Assembly: GCA_028869395.1 (NCBI GenBank)
Contig: JAGWSE010000279.1
Location: 1-16,569 of the forward strand
DNA: 16,569 bases
Direction: 5' to 3'
From: Alphaproteobacteria bacterium
GTDB lineage: Bacteria > Pseudomonadota > Alphaproteobacteria > Caulobacterales > Caulobacteraceae
Part shown: positions 1-7,476 of the stretch, piece by piece
How positions within the stretch are numbered: position 1 is the first letter of the stretch
Layout: each line of letters opens with the position of its first letter
The notes under the pieces: generated by a model
Databases searched by the model: none
What the model saw: only the letters and a program-made list of their open reading frames with translations
What the model was told of the DNA's origin: nothing
Position numbers and translations under genes: made by a program

Positions 1-90
1 CGCCTCGAAGCGCTCGAACAGTTCCTCGATGCGCGCGGCTTCGGCGGGCTTCAGGCGCTTGCGTTTGGGCGGAGTCGCGGGCTTGGCCAT
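1..90 (-). CDS. nth: Probable endonuclease III, N-terminal 30 codons only (runs off window start)
   Basis: An ATG on the minus strand at 90-88 opens a frame that reaches the window edge without a stop. The visible residues are a lysine/arginine/proline-rich start followed by a short helix ending IEELFERFEA. This resembles the N-terminus of alphaproteobacterial endonuclease III, the [4Fe-4S] base-excision-repair glycosylase/AP lyase that removes oxidised pyrimidines. Its catalytic helix-hairpin-helix and iron-sulfur cluster would lie outside the window and cannot be checked. It diverges from the DUF2244 gene across about 67 bp. The identification rests on 30 residues plus context; another basic-start protein remains possible. 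Confidence 0.5.
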   Translation of the reverse strand, partial: MAKPATPPKRKRLKPAEAARIEELFERFEA

Positions 91-157
91 GGCGCGCGAA
101 AATGGCCTGCACCGAGCCTCTTCGCCAAGGCGGATTCCGGCCCTATTTTCCAGGTCG

Positions 158-631
158 ATGCCGGGCCCCTTCTACATGGACGCCGAGATCCGCGCGAACC
201 GCTCCCTTTCGGAGCGGGGGTTCATCATCCTGATCTCGGTGGTCACGCTCGCCAACTGCGCAAGCGCCGCGGTGTTCGTGGCCATGGGCGCGACCTTCGT
301 GCCGATCTTCCTGGGCATCGACCTGCTGGCGGTGTTCCTCGCGTTCATGGCGAGCTTCCGCGCCGGCAAGAGGGTCGAGCGCGTGCAGGTGACCGCCCGC
401 GACATCCGGGTCACGCGCGAGAGCCCGCGCGCCTCGCAGCTCGTCTGGGAAAGCCCAACGGCCTTCACCCGCGTCCGCGTTGAAAAGGATGATGGGCGCA
501 CGGTCGGCCTCAAACTCGCGCTCTCCGGCCGCGAGGTCGCCGTGGCGGCCGCGCTCAGCCCCCGCGAGCGCGCCGAATTCGCTCAGGCGCTCGAACGGGC
601 CATCTGGCAGGCCAAGCGGGAGCGGGGGTGA
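158..631 (+). CDS. DUF2244 family small membrane protein
   Basis: A 157-residue protein of the DUF2244 type (function unknown). After a short N-terminus it has the family-like segment NRSLSERGF (about residues 14-22), two hydrophobic stretches predicted as a membrane hairpin (about 22-44 and 48-68), then a basic FRAGKRVERVQV segment and a soluble C-terminal domain of about 85 residues ending in a charged helix. The start is chosen at ATG 158; ATG 176 (MDAEIRANRS) is an equally possible start and neither has a strong ribosome site. The open frame continues upstream to about position 29, but that part is antisense to the leftward gene and is unlikely to be translated. It converges on hslU with a 33-bp gap that contains a small hairpin. 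Confidence 0.8.
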   Translation: MPGPFYMDAEIRANRSLSERGFIILISVVTLANCASAAVFVAMGATFVPIFLGIDLLAVFLAFMASFRAGKRVERVQVTARDIRVTRESPRASQLVWESPTAFTRVRVEKDDGRTVGLKLALSGREVAVAAALSPRERAEFAQALERAIWQAKRERG

Positions 632-650
632 CGTTCCTCTCGCCGGAACG
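632..650. terminator. Short hairpin between convergent DUF2244 and hslU genes
   Basis: CGTTCC (632-637) and GGAACG (645-650) form a perfect 6-bp inverted repeat with a 7-nt loop, located between the stop codons of two converging genes. No clear T-run follows on either strand, so it may be a weak or factor-assisted bidirectional terminator. Placement is the main support. Confidence 0.35.
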
Positions 651-664
651 GTGCGAGTCCATGC

Positions 665-1969
665 TCAGAGGATGAACCGGCTGAGGTCCGCGTTCTGGGA
701 GAGTTCGCCGACGCGGGCGTTCACATAGGCCGCGTCGATCGTGACGGTCTCGCCGGAGCGGTCGCCGGCGCCGAAGCTGATCTCCTCAAGCACCTTCTCC
801 ATGACCGTCTGCAGCCGCCGCGCGCCGATGTTCTCGACCGCGCCATTGACCGTCACGGCCGCGTCGGCCACGGCGTCGATGGCGTCCTCGGTGAAGGCGA
901 GGGTCACGCCTTCCGTGGCGAGCAGGGCCTGGTGCTGGCGCACCAGGTTGGCCTCAGGCTCGGTCAGGATGCGGCGGAAGTCCTCGCGGGTCAGCGCCTT
1001 CAGCTCGACGCGGATCGGCAGGCGACCCTGCAGCTCGGGCAACAGGTCCGAGGGCTTGGCGACGTGGAAGGCGCCCGAAGCGATGAACAGGATGTGGTCG
1101 GTCTTCACCTGACCGTACTTGGTGGCGACGGTGGTCCCTTCGATCAACGGCAGCAGGTCCCGCTGCACGCCCTCGCGGCTGACGTCTGCCCCAACGCGTT
1201 CGTGGGCCGAGGCGACCTTGTCGATCTCGTCGATGAAGACGATGCCCTCACGCTCGGCGAGTTGCAGGGCTTCCTGCGTCAGCGCGTCCTGGTCGAGCAG
1301 CTTGTCGCTCTCCTCGGCGATCAGCGGCGTCCAGGCGGCGGCGACGGTGGTCTTGTGCGTCTTGGTGCGGCCGCCGAAGGCCTTGCCCAGCATGTCGCCG
1401 ATGTTCAGCACCCCCATCGAGGCGCCGGGCTGGCCGGGTATGTCCATCATCGGCATGGCGGGGCCGGAGTCGGCGAGCTGCAGCTCGACCTCCTTCTCGT
1501 CGAGCTCGCCCGTCCGGAGTTTCTTGCGGAAGGCGTCGCGGGCGGCGACCGAACCCGGTCCCGTCAGCGCGTCCAGGATCCGCTCCTCGGCGGCAGCCTC
1601 GGCGCGGGCGCGCACGGCGGCACGGCGCTTCTCCCGCACCATCGCCAGCGCATTCTCCACCAGGTCGCGAACGATCTGGTCCACGTCGCGCCCGACGTAA
1701 CCCACCTCCGTGAACTTGGTGGCCTCGACCTTCAGGAACGGAGCCTGGGCGAGCTTCGCGAGCCTGCGCGCGATCTCGGTCTTGCCGACGCCGGTCGGTC
1801 CGATCATCAGGATGTTCTTCGGAGTCACCTCCTCGCGGAGGTCCTCGGCGAGGTGGCGGTGGCGCCAGCGGTTGCGCAGCGCGACCGCGACGGCGCGCTT
1901 GGCCTCCGGATGACCCACGATGAAGCGGTCGAGTTCGGAGACGATCTCGCGGGGGGAAAACTCGGTCAT
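665..1969 (-). CDS. hslU: HslU, ATPase/unfoldase subunit of the HslVU protease
   Basis: A 434-residue AAA+ Clp/Hsp100-type ATPase, close to the usual HslU length. It unfolds substrates and threads them into the HslV peptidase in the cytoplasm. Visible motifs are Walker A GPTGVGKT (57-64), the pore loop GYVG (90-93), a charged I-domain insertion (about 105-230), Walker B IVFIDEIDK (243-251), the arginine-bearing segment LQGRLPIR near 313-320, and sensor-2 GARR (382-385). The C-terminus SRFIL matches the HslU tail that inserts into HslV to activate it. ATG 1969 is preceded by an AGGAAG-type ribosome site at short spacing. It lies 33 bp downstream of hslV on the same strand, the usual hslVU operon order. 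No defect seen. Confidence 0.98.
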   Translation of the reverse strand: MTEFSPREIVSELDRFIVGHPEAKRAVAVALRNRWRHRHLAEDLREEVTPKNILMIGPTGVGKTEIARRLAKLAQAPFLKVEATKFTEVGYVGRDVDQIVRDLVENALAMVREKRRAAVRARAEAAAEERILDALTGPGSVAARDAFRKKLRTGELDEKEVELQLADSGPAMPMMDIPGQPGASMGVLNIGDMLGKAFGGRTKTHKTTVAAAWTPLIAEESDKLLDQDALTQEALQLAEREGIVFIDEIDKVASAHERVGADVSREGVQRDLLPLIEGTTVATKYGQVKTDHILFIASGAFHVAKPSDLLPELQGRLPIRVELKALTREDFRRILTEPEANLVRQHQALLATEGVTLAFTEDAIDAVADAAVTVNGAVENIGARRLQTVMEKVLEEISFGAGDRSGETVTIDAAYVNARVGELSQNADLSRFIL

Positions 1970-2002
1970 CGGCTTCCTAGATAGGGACTCGGCGGCCGTC
2001 GT

Positions 2003-2548
2003 TCAGACGGTTTCGACCACCAGCTCGCGGTTCGTGTAGACGCAGATGTCGGCGGCGATCGACATCGCCTTGCGCGCGATCGCCTCGGCGTCGAGGTCGC
2101 CGTCCAGCAGGGCGCGGGCGGCGGCCAGGGCGTAGTTGCCGCCGGAGCCGATGGCTGCGACGCCCTTCTCCGGCTCCAGCACGTCGCCGGCGCCGGTGAC
2201 GGTGTAGATCTCGTCCTTGCTGGCCACGATCAGCATCGCTTCCAGGCGTCGCAGGTAGCGATCGGTCCGCCAGTCCTTGGCCAGGTCCACGCAGGCGCGG
2301 GCGAGTTGTTCAGGATACTGCTCGAGCTTGGCCTCGAGCCGCTCGATGAGGGTGAAGGCGTCGGCGGTCGCGCCGGCGAAGCCCGCCACCACGCGGCCGC
2401 CGGCCAGGCGACGCACCTTGCGGGCGTTGCCTTTCACCACCGTCTGGCCCATCGACACCTGGCCGTCGCCGGCCACGACGGTTGCGCCGTCCTTGCGGAC
2501 GGCCAAGATGGTGGTTCCGTGCCAGTCTGGGAATGCGGGCTGCGACAT
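2003..2548 (-). CDS. hslV: HslV, threonine peptidase subunit of the HslVU protease
   Basis: A proteasome-beta-like peptidase of 181 residues from ATG 2548. The N-terminus MSQPAFPDWHGTT is typical of alphaproteobacterial HslV: a short propeptide is removed so that Thr12 becomes the N-terminal nucleophile. The following VVAGDGQVSMGQTVVKGNARKVRR and GSGGNYALAAARALL segments are characteristic of the family. An in-frame TTG at 2584 would add 12 residues, but they do not resemble the family and the ATG was preferred; neither start has a strong ribosome site. It is the first gene of hslVU and diverges from the moeB-like gene across 41 bp. Confidence 0.97.
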   Translation of the reverse strand: MSQPAFPDWHGTTILAVRKDGATVVAGDGQVSMGQTVVKGNARKVRRLAGGRVVAGFAGATADAFTLIERLEAKLEQYPEQLARACVDLAKDWRTDRYLRRLEAMLIVASKDEIYTVTGAGDVLEPEKGVAAIGSGGNYALAAARALLDGDLDAEAIARKAMSIAADICVYTNRELVVETV

Positions 2549-2589
2549 GGCCGTCGATGTGGCCAGCGCCTGAAGCGAGGTCAAGCCGG

Positions 2590-3345
2590 ATGGTGTTCAC
2601 CGACGTCGAGATCGAACGCTACGCGCGCCATCTGGTGCTGCGCGAAGTGGGCGGCCCCGGCCAGCAGAAGCTGAAGGGATCCAGCGCGCTGATCGTGGGC
2701 GCCGGCGGCCTGGGCTCGCCGGCGGCGCTCTATCTCGCCGCGGCGGGCGTCGGCACCCTGATCCTCGCCGATCCGGACGACGTCGACGTCTCGAATCTGC
2801 AGCGGCAGGTGATCTACACCGAAGACGACATCGGCCGGCCGAAGCCCGAGGCCGCCGCAGACCGCCTGGCCGCGCTCAACCCGCACATCTTCGTGGCCGG
2901 CTTCAACGGCGCCTTTACCGAAGACACCGCCGACGAGCTTGTCAGCGACGTCGACGTGGTCCTCGACGGCACCGACGACTTCGCCAGCCGCTTCGCCGTC
3001 AATGCGGCTTGCATCCGCCGGGGCAAGCCGCTGGTTTCCGGCGCGATCGGGCGCTGGACCGGGCAGGTGGGGGTGTTCACCGGGAAGCCCTGCTATCGCT
3101 GCCTGGTGCCGGAGATCCCGCCGGACGCGGAGACCTGCTCCGTCGTGGGCGTGGTGGGGGCGCTCGCCGGAGTCATCGGCTCGATGATGGCCGTGGAGGC
3201 GATCAAGCTGGTCACCGGGGCGGGGGAGCCGCTGGACGGCCGCATGATGATTTACGACGCGCTTGCGGGCGAGACGCGCACCGTCCGCGTGGGCCCTGAT
3301 CCGGAGTGCCCGGTCTGCGGGGAAGGGGCCGCGTCCGGAGCCTAG
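2590..3345 (+). CDS. moeB: MoeB/ThiF/HesA family E1-like adenylyltransferase
   Basis: A 251-residue cytoplasmic enzyme of the E1-like family, which adenylates the C-terminal glycine of a small sulfur-carrier protein (MoaD for molybdopterin, or ThiS for thiazole). The ATP-binding loop GAGGLGSP (37-44), the SNLQRQ segment (68-73), aspartates in LDGTDDF (125-131), Cys183 in ETCSVVG, and two zinc-binding cysteine pairs (C168/C171 and C240/C243) are all present. No C-terminal rhodanese domain is fused. ATG 2590 follows a GCGAGG site about 10 bp upstream and begins with the family-typical VEIERYARHLVLREVGG. No moaD, thiS or other cofactor gene is adjacent, so MoeB rather than ThiF is a family-level choice. 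Confidence 0.85.
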   Translation: MVFTDVEIERYARHLVLREVGGPGQQKLKGSSALIVGAGGLGSPAALYLAAAGVGTLILADPDDVDVSNLQRQVIYTEDDIGRPKPEAAADRLAALNPHIFVAGFNGAFTEDTADELVSDVDVVLDGTDDFASRFAVNAACIRRGKPLVSGAIGRWTGQVGVFTGKPCYRCLVPEIPPDAETCSVVGVVGALAGVIGSMMAVEAIKLVTGAGEPLDGRMMIYDALAGETRTVRVGPDPECPVCGEGAASGA

Positions 3346-3401
3346 CTAGCGCCGACGGCGGAGTTCCGCGTTGTGCGGTTGCTCGTCATTCCGGTCTGCG
3401 C

Positions 3402-4523
3402 ATGAAACAACGTCAAGAGGTGCTCGACGGTCTGCGCGGCGTGGCGGCCCTCGCGGTGGTGGGCGTGCACGTGCTCGGCATCTTCTATTCCGACGCCCGC
3501 AATCCGCTGCATCATGCCGGCCTCGCGGTCGACTTCTTCTTCATGCTCACCGGCTTCGTCATCGCTCACACCTACGACGGTCGGTGGACGCGAATGAATG
3601 CAGGGCAGTTCTTCGCGCTGAGGCTACAGCGGCTGCATCCGCTGGTGGTCCTGGGCGCGCGCTCGGCCTGATCACCTATCTGCTGGACCCCTTTACCCCG
3701 CGCAGCGGCGGGCTCCCGCCGTGACGCTCGCCCTCGTCTACGCGCTGGGCCTGCTGCTCCTGCCCGCGCCGCCGCTCCCGAACCGCGAAGGCCAGACCCA
3801 TGCACGGAACGGCCCGGCCTGGTCGCTCACCCAGGAGCACCTCGCCAACATCGCCTATGCCTTCATCGGACCGCGCATCGGCCGCCGCGGCCTGGTGGCC
3901 CTGGTGACAGCGAGCAGATTGGCCCTGGCGGCCCTGGGCGCATCGCACGACAGCCTGCAGATGGGTTGGGACTGGCCGAACCTCTGGGCGGCGCCCGTGC
4001 GCACGGCCTTCCCCTTCTACGCGGGCGTTTTGTTGCAGCGCTCGGGGCTGCGCCTGCGCGCGCCCGACGGCTGGCTGATGCTCTAGGCCGTTCTGGGACT
4101 GGTTTTCGTCGTCCCCGCGGCCCCGAGCCTGGCTGGCCTGCGCCTGAACGGGCTGTTCGAGGCCGCCATTGTGATCGGCCTCTTCCCGTCGTGATCGCGG
4201 CGGGCGCGGCGGCCGAGGCGCAGGGTGCGCTCGGGAAGCTGTGTCGCCTCTGCGGCCAGCTCTCCTATCCGATCTACATCATCCACTGGCCGATCGTGGG
4301 GCTGTTCTCGGATTGGGTCTGGGCCACGAGGCCGCCGCGCGCCGAGGCGCTGGCCGTCGGCGCGCCGGTCGTCCTCGCCCTGCCACTTCTCGCCTGGGCG
4401 GCGCTTAAGCTCTACGATGAACCGGTGCGCGCGTGCATTGCGGGGCGCAGGCAGGTCCCGCAACAGACGCTCGCCGGCGTAGGCGAAGGCGCGCGGCTTG
4501 CCGCCGGGCGCGCGCGGCGCTGA
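3402..4523 (+). pseudogene. Decayed acyltransferase-3 (OafA/ExoM-like) membrane protein gene
   Basis: Taken together, three reading frames spell an acyltransferase-3 family multi-pass membrane protein, which normally moves acyl groups onto exported sugars or glycans. Frame one from ATG 3402 gives EVLDGLRGVAALAVVGVHV and VDFFFMLTGFVIAHTYD, then RLHPLVVLG, and stops at 3669-3671. Homology resumes as LGLITYLLDPF in another frame from about 3660 and stops at 3722-3724. It resumes from about 3721 in the third frame (LALVYALGLLLLPAPPLPNR, NGPAWSLTQEH), meets an in-frame TAG at 4084-4086, reads on as LVFVVPAAP and LNGLFEAAIVIGLFP, then needs a further one-base shift at about 4188. There VIAAGA and QLSYPIYIIHWP continue to TGA 4521-4523. 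That is three frameshifts plus one nonsense codon. No strong ribosome site precedes ATG 3402. Confidence 0.88.
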
Positions 4524-4544
4524 ACTCGAGCTGCGGAGGACGCC

Positions 4545-5198
4545 ATGGACCAGGACGCCTTCACCCGTGTCGACGCCTACCTCGTCGAAGCCCTGATCGA
4601 CCGCGACGAGATTCTCGACCAGGCGCTTTCGGACGCCCGCGCCGCCGGGCTCCCGATGATCAACGTGGCCCCGAACCAGGGAAAGATGCTGCAATTGCTG
4701 GCCGAGATGGCCGGCGCGCGGCGGATCCTCGAGATCGGCACGCTCGCCGGCTACTCTGCCCTGTGGCTGGCCCGGGCGCTTGCGCCGGACGGCCAGCTGG
4801 TCACCCTGGAGGTCGAGCCGCGTCATGCGGAGGTCGCCCGCCGCAACATCGAGCGGGCCGGCTTTTCCGACCGGATCGAAGTGAAAGTGGGCGCAGCCCT
4901 GGAGCTCCTGCCGCGCCTCGAGGGCCCCTTCGATTTCGTGTTCATCGACGCCGACAAGCCCTCCTGCCCGGATTACTTCCAGGGCGCGTTGCGGCTCTCC
5001 CGCCCGGGGACGGTAATCGTGGTCGATAACGTGGTGCGCGGCGGCGGCGTCGCCGAGGCCCGCGGCGACGCCTCGGCGCGCGGCATCCGCCGCATGAACG
5101 AATTGATCGCCGCCGAGCCGCGGGTGACGGCCACCGCTGTCCAGACGGTGGGCTCGAAGGGCTGGGACGGCTTCTGCCTGATCAGGGTCGTGCGGTGA
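4545..5198 (+). CDS. Class I SAM-dependent O-methyltransferase (COMT-like, methyltransferase family 3)
   Basis: A 217-residue cytosolic methyltransferase of the bacterial/plant CCoAOMT-like group, which typically methylates a catechol hydroxyl with a divalent cation. The SAM-binding motif ILEIGTLAGYSALWLA (61-76), an acidic residue after strand two (E89/E91), FIDADK (133-138) and the DN pair (161-162) that completes the metal site are visible. The N-terminal GLPMINVAPNQGKML segment is also typical. ATG 4545 has a clear GGAGG (4535-4539). It begins 21 bp after the acyltransferase pseudogene on the same strand and converges on the hydroxyacid reductase gene. The substrate cannot be told from sequence; no neighbouring pathway genes indicate one. 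Confidence 0.88.
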   Translation: MDQDAFTRVDAYLVEALIDRDEILDQALSDARAAGLPMINVAPNQGKMLQLLAEMAGARRILEIGTLAGYSALWLARALAPDGQLVTLEVEPRHAEVARRNIERAGFSDRIEVKVGAALELLPRLEGPFDFVFIDADKPSCPDYFQGALRLSRPGTVIVVDNVVRGGGVAEARGDASARGIRRMNELIAAEPRVTATAVQTVGSKGWDGFCLIRVVR

Positions 5199-5249
5199 GC
5201 TTTTGCCGGCCCGCGGTCGCTGTGCTCCGCGCTCCCGATCCGGCGCGGG

Positions 5250-6236
5250 CTAGAGCATCTGCGGCAGCACCCGGTCCGGCGGCTTGTGGCCGTCCATCCA
5301 GGTGCGGATGTTTATGATCACCTTCTCGCCCATCTCGATGCGGCCCTCGATGGTGGCAGAAGCCATGTGGGGCAGCAGCACCGCGTTGGGCTGCTTCAGC
5401 AGCTTCGGGTTGATGGTGGGCTCGAACTCGAACACGTCGAGGCCGGCGCCCGCGATCTTGCCCTGATCGAGCAGCTCGGCCAACGCCTGCTCGTCGATGA
5501 TCTCGCCGCGGGCGGTGTTGATCAGGATCGCATGCGGCTGCAACAGCTTCAGCCGCCGGGCTGACAGCAGGTGGTAGGTGGCCGGCGTATGGGGCGAGTG
5601 CACGGTGACGATGTCCATCCGCGCCAGCATCTGGTCGAGGCTGTCCCAGTAGGTCGCTTCCAGCTCCTCGGCGATGCGCGGCGAGACGGGCTTGCGGTTG
5701 TGATAGTGGATCTGCAGGCCGAACGCCTTGGCGCGGCGCGCCACCGCCTGGCCGATCCGGCCCATGCCGATGATGCCCAGGCGCTTGCCAGTGACGCGGC
5801 GGCCCATCATCCAGGTCGGCGTCCAGCCGAGGAAGCTGCCGGCCTGCACAGCCTGGGCGCCTTCCAGGATCCGGCGCGCGACCGCCATGATCAGGGCCAT
5901 GGTCAGATCGGCGGTGTCCTCGGTGAGCACCCCCGGCGTATTGGTGACGGCGATACCGCGGGCGGTGGCGGCCGCCACGTCGATGTGGTCCACGCCCGCC
6001 CCGAAGTTTGCGATCAGTTTCAGCCGCTCGCCGGCCTTCTCCAGCAGCGCCGCGTCAATCTTGTCGGTGATAGTCGGCGCCAGGACGTCGGCGCGGCCGA
6101 CGGCGTCCTCCAGCTGGGCCCGGTTCATCGGCTCGTCGGAAAGGTTGAGTTCGGCGTCGAACAGCTCGCGCATACGCGTCTCCACGGGGTCCGGGAGTTT
6201 GCGCGTGACGATGACTTTCGGCTTGCGGGCGGGCAT
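5250..6236 (-). CDS. D-2-hydroxyacid dehydrogenase, glyoxylate/hydroxypyruvate reductase type
   Basis: A 328-residue cytosolic NAD(P)-dependent reductase of the D-isomer-specific 2-hydroxyacid dehydrogenase family, GyaR/GRHPR-like. These enzymes reduce glyoxylate or hydroxypyruvate. Seen are the opening KVIVTRKLPDPVETRM, NFGAGVDHID (77-86), the dinucleotide motif GMGRIG (157-162), and the catalytic triad Arg243 in NTARGEIID, Glu272 in FEP and His290 in LPHMASAT. HNRK after the second Rossmann strand lacks the acidic residue expected for strict NAD specificity, so NADPH use is plausible. ATG 6236 matches the family start; no clear ribosome site precedes it. The frame stays open far upstream across the SH3 and fabA genes, but that extension is antisense and rejected. 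It diverges from the SH3 gene. Confidence 0.92.
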   Translation of the reverse strand: MPARKPKVIVTRKLPDPVETRMRELFDAELNLSDEPMNRAQLEDAVGRADVLAPTITDKIDAALLEKAGERLKLIANFGAGVDHIDVAAATARGIAVTNTPGVLTEDTADLTMALIMAVARRILEGAQAVQAGSFLGWTPTWMMGRRVTGKRLGIIGMGRIGQAVARRAKAFGLQIHYHNRKPVSPRIAEELEATYWDSLDQMLARMDIVTVHSPHTPATYHLLSARRLKLLQPHAILINTARGEIIDEQALAELLDQGKIAGAGLDVFEFEPTINPKLLKQPNAVLLPHMASATIEGRIEMGEKVIINIRTWMDGHKPPDRVLPQML

Positions 6237-6279
6237 GTCGGACCGGAAAAGGAGGTCGTCTTGTCTGTCGCGTCGCGGA

Positions 6280-6304
6280 TCGACGCGCAAGGCTGGGCTA
6301 GAAC
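6280..6304 (+). promoter_or_regulatory. Putative Caulobacter-type housekeeping promoter for the SH3 protein gene
   Basis: GCTAGAAC at 6297-6304 matches the published Caulobacter housekeeping -10 consensus GCTANAWC perfectly. TCGACGC at 6280-6286 matches the -35 consensus TTGACGS at six of seven positions. The spacer is 10 bp, inside the 10-14 bp range described for that promoter class. Transcription would start near 6310, just upstream of ATG 6321. Confidence 0.6.
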
Positions 6305-6320
6305 CTCTAGCAAAGGGTCC

Positions 6321-6866
6321 ATGGGCGGCCAAGGCGAGGCGCGAAGCGTGCGGGATGCGTTGAAGCGGGCGTTGGCGGCGGCGGTGGGCGGCGCCGTCCT
6401 GTGCACAGGACTTTCCGGAGCCTCCGCGGGGGCGGAACGCGAGACCCCCTCGGGCCTGCCGGTGCCGCGCTACATCTCGTTGAAATTCGACAAGGTGGAC
6501 GCCCGAGCCGGGCCGGGCAGCGACCACAAGATCCTGTGGGTGTACCGAGCCAAGGGCCTGCCGCTGCAGGTGGTCGCCGAAACCTTCGACTGGCGCCGGG
6601 TCTGCGATCCGGAGGGCCATGTCGTCTGGGTGCACAAGCGGACCACCGAGGGCCGCCGCACGGTGATGAACACCACCGCCAAGCCGATGCCGCTGCTCGT
6701 CCGGCCGAAGGCGGGGGCCGGCGCGGCCGGCTATCTGAACCCGCGGGCGCTCGCCACGTTGGACGATTGCCAGAAAGGCTGGTGCAAGGTCCGCGTCCAG
6801 GGCGTCACGGGCTGGACTCCCGAGGGCCAGCTCTGGGGCACCTCGCCCGCGGTGCAATGCCATTGA
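6321..6866 (+). CDS. Exported SH3-domain protein (bacterial SH3, DUF1058-like)
   Basis: A 181-residue protein. A basic n-region (to about residue 16) and an alanine/glycine-rich hydrophobic core (about 17-32) ending ASAGA look like a Sec signal peptide, so the mature protein is probably periplasmic. Two SH3-like repeats follow: about 52-108 (YISLKFDKVDARAGPGSDHKI, WRRVCDPEGHVVWVHK) and about 115-172 (MPLLVRPKAGAGA, WCKVRVQGVTGWTPE). Such proteins are thought to bind the cell wall or partner proteins. ATG 6321 is chosen because the likely promoter would start transcription only about 11 bp upstream and AAAGGG (6312-6317) lies in front. An in-frame TTG at 6261 behind a GGAGG is an alternative upstream of that promoter. 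fabA follows after 60 bp. Confidence 0.85.
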   Translation: MGGQGEARSVRDALKRALAAAVGGAVLCTGLSGASAGAERETPSGLPVPRYISLKFDKVDARAGPGSDHKILWVYRAKGLPLQVVAETFDWRRVCDPEGHVVWVHKRTTEGRRTVMNTTAKPMPLLVRPKAGAGAAGYLNPRALATLDDCQKGWCKVRVQGVTGWTPEGQLWGTSPAVQCH

Positions 6867-6926
6867 GCCGGCGACGGCGGCCATGGTAGGGCCTGACGCC
6901 TGCCGGAAGAGGGTCTGGAACTGATC

Positions 6927-7454
6927 ATGAGCGAAGCCGCACCTGTCCCGAAACGCCCGTCGCGCTTCGGAAAGGACGAGCTCCTGGCCTGCGCCCGGGG
7001 CGAGATGTTCGGCCCCGGCAATGCGCAGCTGCCGGCTCCGCCGATGCTGCTGTTCGATCGCATCACCCATATCACCGACGAGGGGGGTGATCACGGCAAG
7101 GGCTACATCGAGGCCGAATTCGACATCAGCCCGGACCTCTGGTTCTTCGACTGCCACTTCCTCGGCGATCCGGTGATGCCGGGCAGCCTCGGGCTCGACG
7201 CCATGTGGCAGCTGGTGGGCTTCTTCCTGGGCTGGATCGGCGGCAAGGGCCGCGGCCGGGCGCTCGGCTGCGGCGAGGTGAAATTCGCTGGCGAGGTCAC
7301 GCCCGACATCAAGACCGTCACCTACAAGATCCAGATGAAGCGGGTAATCAACCGCCGCCTGGTGATGGGGATCGGCGACGGGGTTCTGGAAGCCGATGGC
7401 CATCCCATCTATTCGGCGGCGGACCTGCGCGTCGGCCTCTACCAGCGGACCTGA
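6927..7454 (+). CDS. fabA: FabA, 3-hydroxydecanoyl-ACP dehydratase/isomerase
   Basis: A 175-residue hotdog-fold enzyme that dehydrates 3-hydroxydecanoyl-ACP and isomerises trans-2- to cis-3-decenoyl-ACP, the branch point to unsaturated fatty acids. The family signature FDCHFLGDPVMPGSLGLDAMWQL is at about 74-96, with catalytic His77 and Asp91 matching His70/Asp84 of E. coli FabA. The opening LPAPPMLLFDRI is typical and the length is normal. ATG 6927 follows a weak GA-rich region. It is followed by fabB after 22 bp, the usual fabAB pair, so the two are almost certainly cotranscribed. Confidence 0.98.
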   Translation: MSEAAPVPKRPSRFGKDELLACARGEMFGPGNAQLPAPPMLLFDRITHITDEGGDHGKGYIEAEFDISPDLWFFDCHFLGDPVMPGSLGLDAMWQLVGFFLGWIGGKGRGRALGCGEVKFAGEVTPDIKTVTYKIQMKRVINRRLVMGIGDGVLEADGHPIYSAADLRVGLYQRT

Positions 7455-7476
7455 GCCGGGAGGGGAACACAAAACC

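Noticed and set aside
932..1984. Long plus-strand open frame antisense to hslU
   Set aside because: It is the mirror of a highly conserved coding gene; GC-rich codon bias leaves antisense frames open. It has no family resemblance and low-complexity composition.
2557..2585. CTTG box with a CCACAT element upstream of hslV as a heat-shock (sigma-32) promoter
   Set aside because: The -35-like CTTG is present on the minus strand, but the -10 match is poor, the spacing is long, and transcription would begin almost at the start codon.
5209..5250. GCCCGCG and CGCGGGC inverted repeat between the convergent methyltransferase and reductase genes
   Set aside because: The arms enclose a 28-nt loop, no T-run follows on the relevant side, and the right arm touches the reductase stop codon. 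Chance pairing in GC-rich DNA is likely.
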